Translations under genes and position numbers: made by a program
The notes under the pieces: generated by a model
Seen by the model: the letters and a program-made list of their open reading frames with translations, nothing else
The model's database searches: none
Told to the model about the DNA's origin: nothing
In this document: positions 38,313-38,654 of the stretch, one piece after another
Layout of the letters: the number at the start of each line of letters is the position of its first letter
Position numbering within the stretch: the stretch's first letter is position 1
Source of the DNA: Candidatus Merdivicinus faecavium
GTDB lineage: Bacteria; Bacillota; Clostridia; Oscillospirales; Ruminococcaceae
DNA length: 38,654 nucleotides
Direction of reading: 5' to 3'
Assembly (NCBI GenBank): GCA_018716285.1
Contig: DVKD01000031.1
Location: 1 to 38,654, forward strand

Positions 38313-38654
38313 ATGGAGGCGGGCGAGAAAAAACAGGCGCTCCCGCCGGCGGCCCGCGGCGTTTTCCTGGCGGCCGGCATTGTCTTCATGGCGCTGGCGG
38401 GAGCGCTGTTCTCCTGCTCCGGGATCGGCATGGACCCTCTTTCCGTCCTGTACGGCGGGATCGCGTCGGTCCTGCGCATCCGGCTGGGCACCTCCGCCCT
38501 GCTGACCGGCGCGGTGGTCCTCGCACTGCTGATTTTCCGGGACCGGAAAAGGATCGGGGCGGGCACGGTGGCGGTGGCGCTGGCGATCGGGCCGCTTTTG
38601 AACCTTTTCCTGGACCTTCTCCCCCTGCGGCCGGCGGGATGGCCCGCCCAGGCG
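38313..38654 (+). CDS. YczE/YitT-like membrane protein (start of gene, cut by window edge)
   Basis: 114 codons remain open to the window edge. The ATG at 38313 follows the udp stop by one base. After a short polar N-terminus come hydrophobic helices (GVFLAAGIVFMALAGALF, LLTGAVVLALLIF, VAVALAIGPLLNLFLD). The GIGMDPLSVLYGGIA pattern resembles the YczE/YyaS/YitT group of membrane proteins of unknown function (DUF6198-like). It is co-transcribed with udp and deoC. The rest lies outside the window, so its completeness cannot be assessed. Confidence 0.55.
   Translation, partial: MEAGEKKQALPPAARGVFLAAGIVFMALAGALFSCSGIGMDPLSVLYGGIASVLRIRLGTSALLTGAVVLALLIFRDRKRIGAGTVAVALAIGPLLNLFLDLLPLRPAGWPAQA

Noticed and set aside
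1-38654. CRISPR array, tRNA or rRNA genes
   Set aside because: No regularly spaced repeats and no cloverleaf or rRNA-like segments were seen on either strand.

Overview
The window looks like a chromosomal segment of an anaerobic gut-type Firmicute (class Clostridia, most like Oscillospiraceae/Ruminococcaceae). The pointers are: strong AGGAGG-type ribosome binding sites; frequent GTG and TTG starts; a CUT1 (Lpl-type) sugar ABC transporter with no ATPase gene of its own; AraC, LacI and Crp/Fnr regulators; and high-GC coding sequence on the right. The left ~5.6 kb is visibly more AT-rich and carries small membrane or secreted proteins, an IS3-family transposase end, a PD-(D/E)XK transposase-like nuclease and gene fragments. 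It reads as accessory DNA.

Layout. 1-5.6 kb: IS3 remnant, PD-(D/E)XK protein, a minus-strand group of four small membrane/secreted proteins plus a 5'-truncated gene fragment, a Crp/Fnr regulator, a tiny ORF and a lipoprotein. 5.7-9.0 kb: a large lipoprotein with an LRR-like region and two CAP-like domains, and a 2H phosphoesterase. 9.1-17.3 kb (minus): an operon transcribed GH29 alpha-fucosidase - class II aldolase - LacI regulator - FGGY kinase - zinc dehydrogenase - aldo/keto reductase - TIM-barrel isomerase. It starts at a near-consensus promoter followed by a palindromic LacI-type operator. 17.5-21.3 kb: a divergent AraC regulator and a TIM barrel - Gfo/Idh/MocA - TIM barrel operon ending in a clear terminator. 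21.4-23.7 kb (minus): a SIS-domain sugar-phosphate protein and a GH109-like NAD-dependent glycosidase. 23.9-27.1 kb (plus): an AraC regulator and a membrane sensor-AraC fusion. 27.2-38.65 kb (plus): a long operon of solute-binding lipoprotein, two permeases, nagA, ROK kinase, MazG-like protein, two tandem GH123/DUF4091-like hydrolases, deoC, udp and the start of a YczE/YitT-like membrane protein.

How it fits together (inference). The locus looks like an import-then-degrade system for host-type O-glycans (fucose, GalNAc/GlcNAc). The solute-binding protein and permeases bring in short glycans. Four glycosidases without signal peptides (GH29, GH109-like, two GH123-like) would cleave them in the cytoplasm. 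NagA, the ROK kinase and the SIS protein would handle amino sugars. Fucose or another released sugar could pass through the reductase/dehydrogenase/kinase/aldolase operon. Two parts rely on redox chemistry (the GH109-like enzyme and the TIM-Gfo-TIM operon), which suggests that oxidation/elimination cleavage of glycosides is combined here with classical hydrolysis. The most interesting candidates are that redox operon, the non-canonical reductase-dehydrogenase-kinase-aldolase route, and the tandem GH123-like pair that shares an exactly identical 119-bp 5' block.
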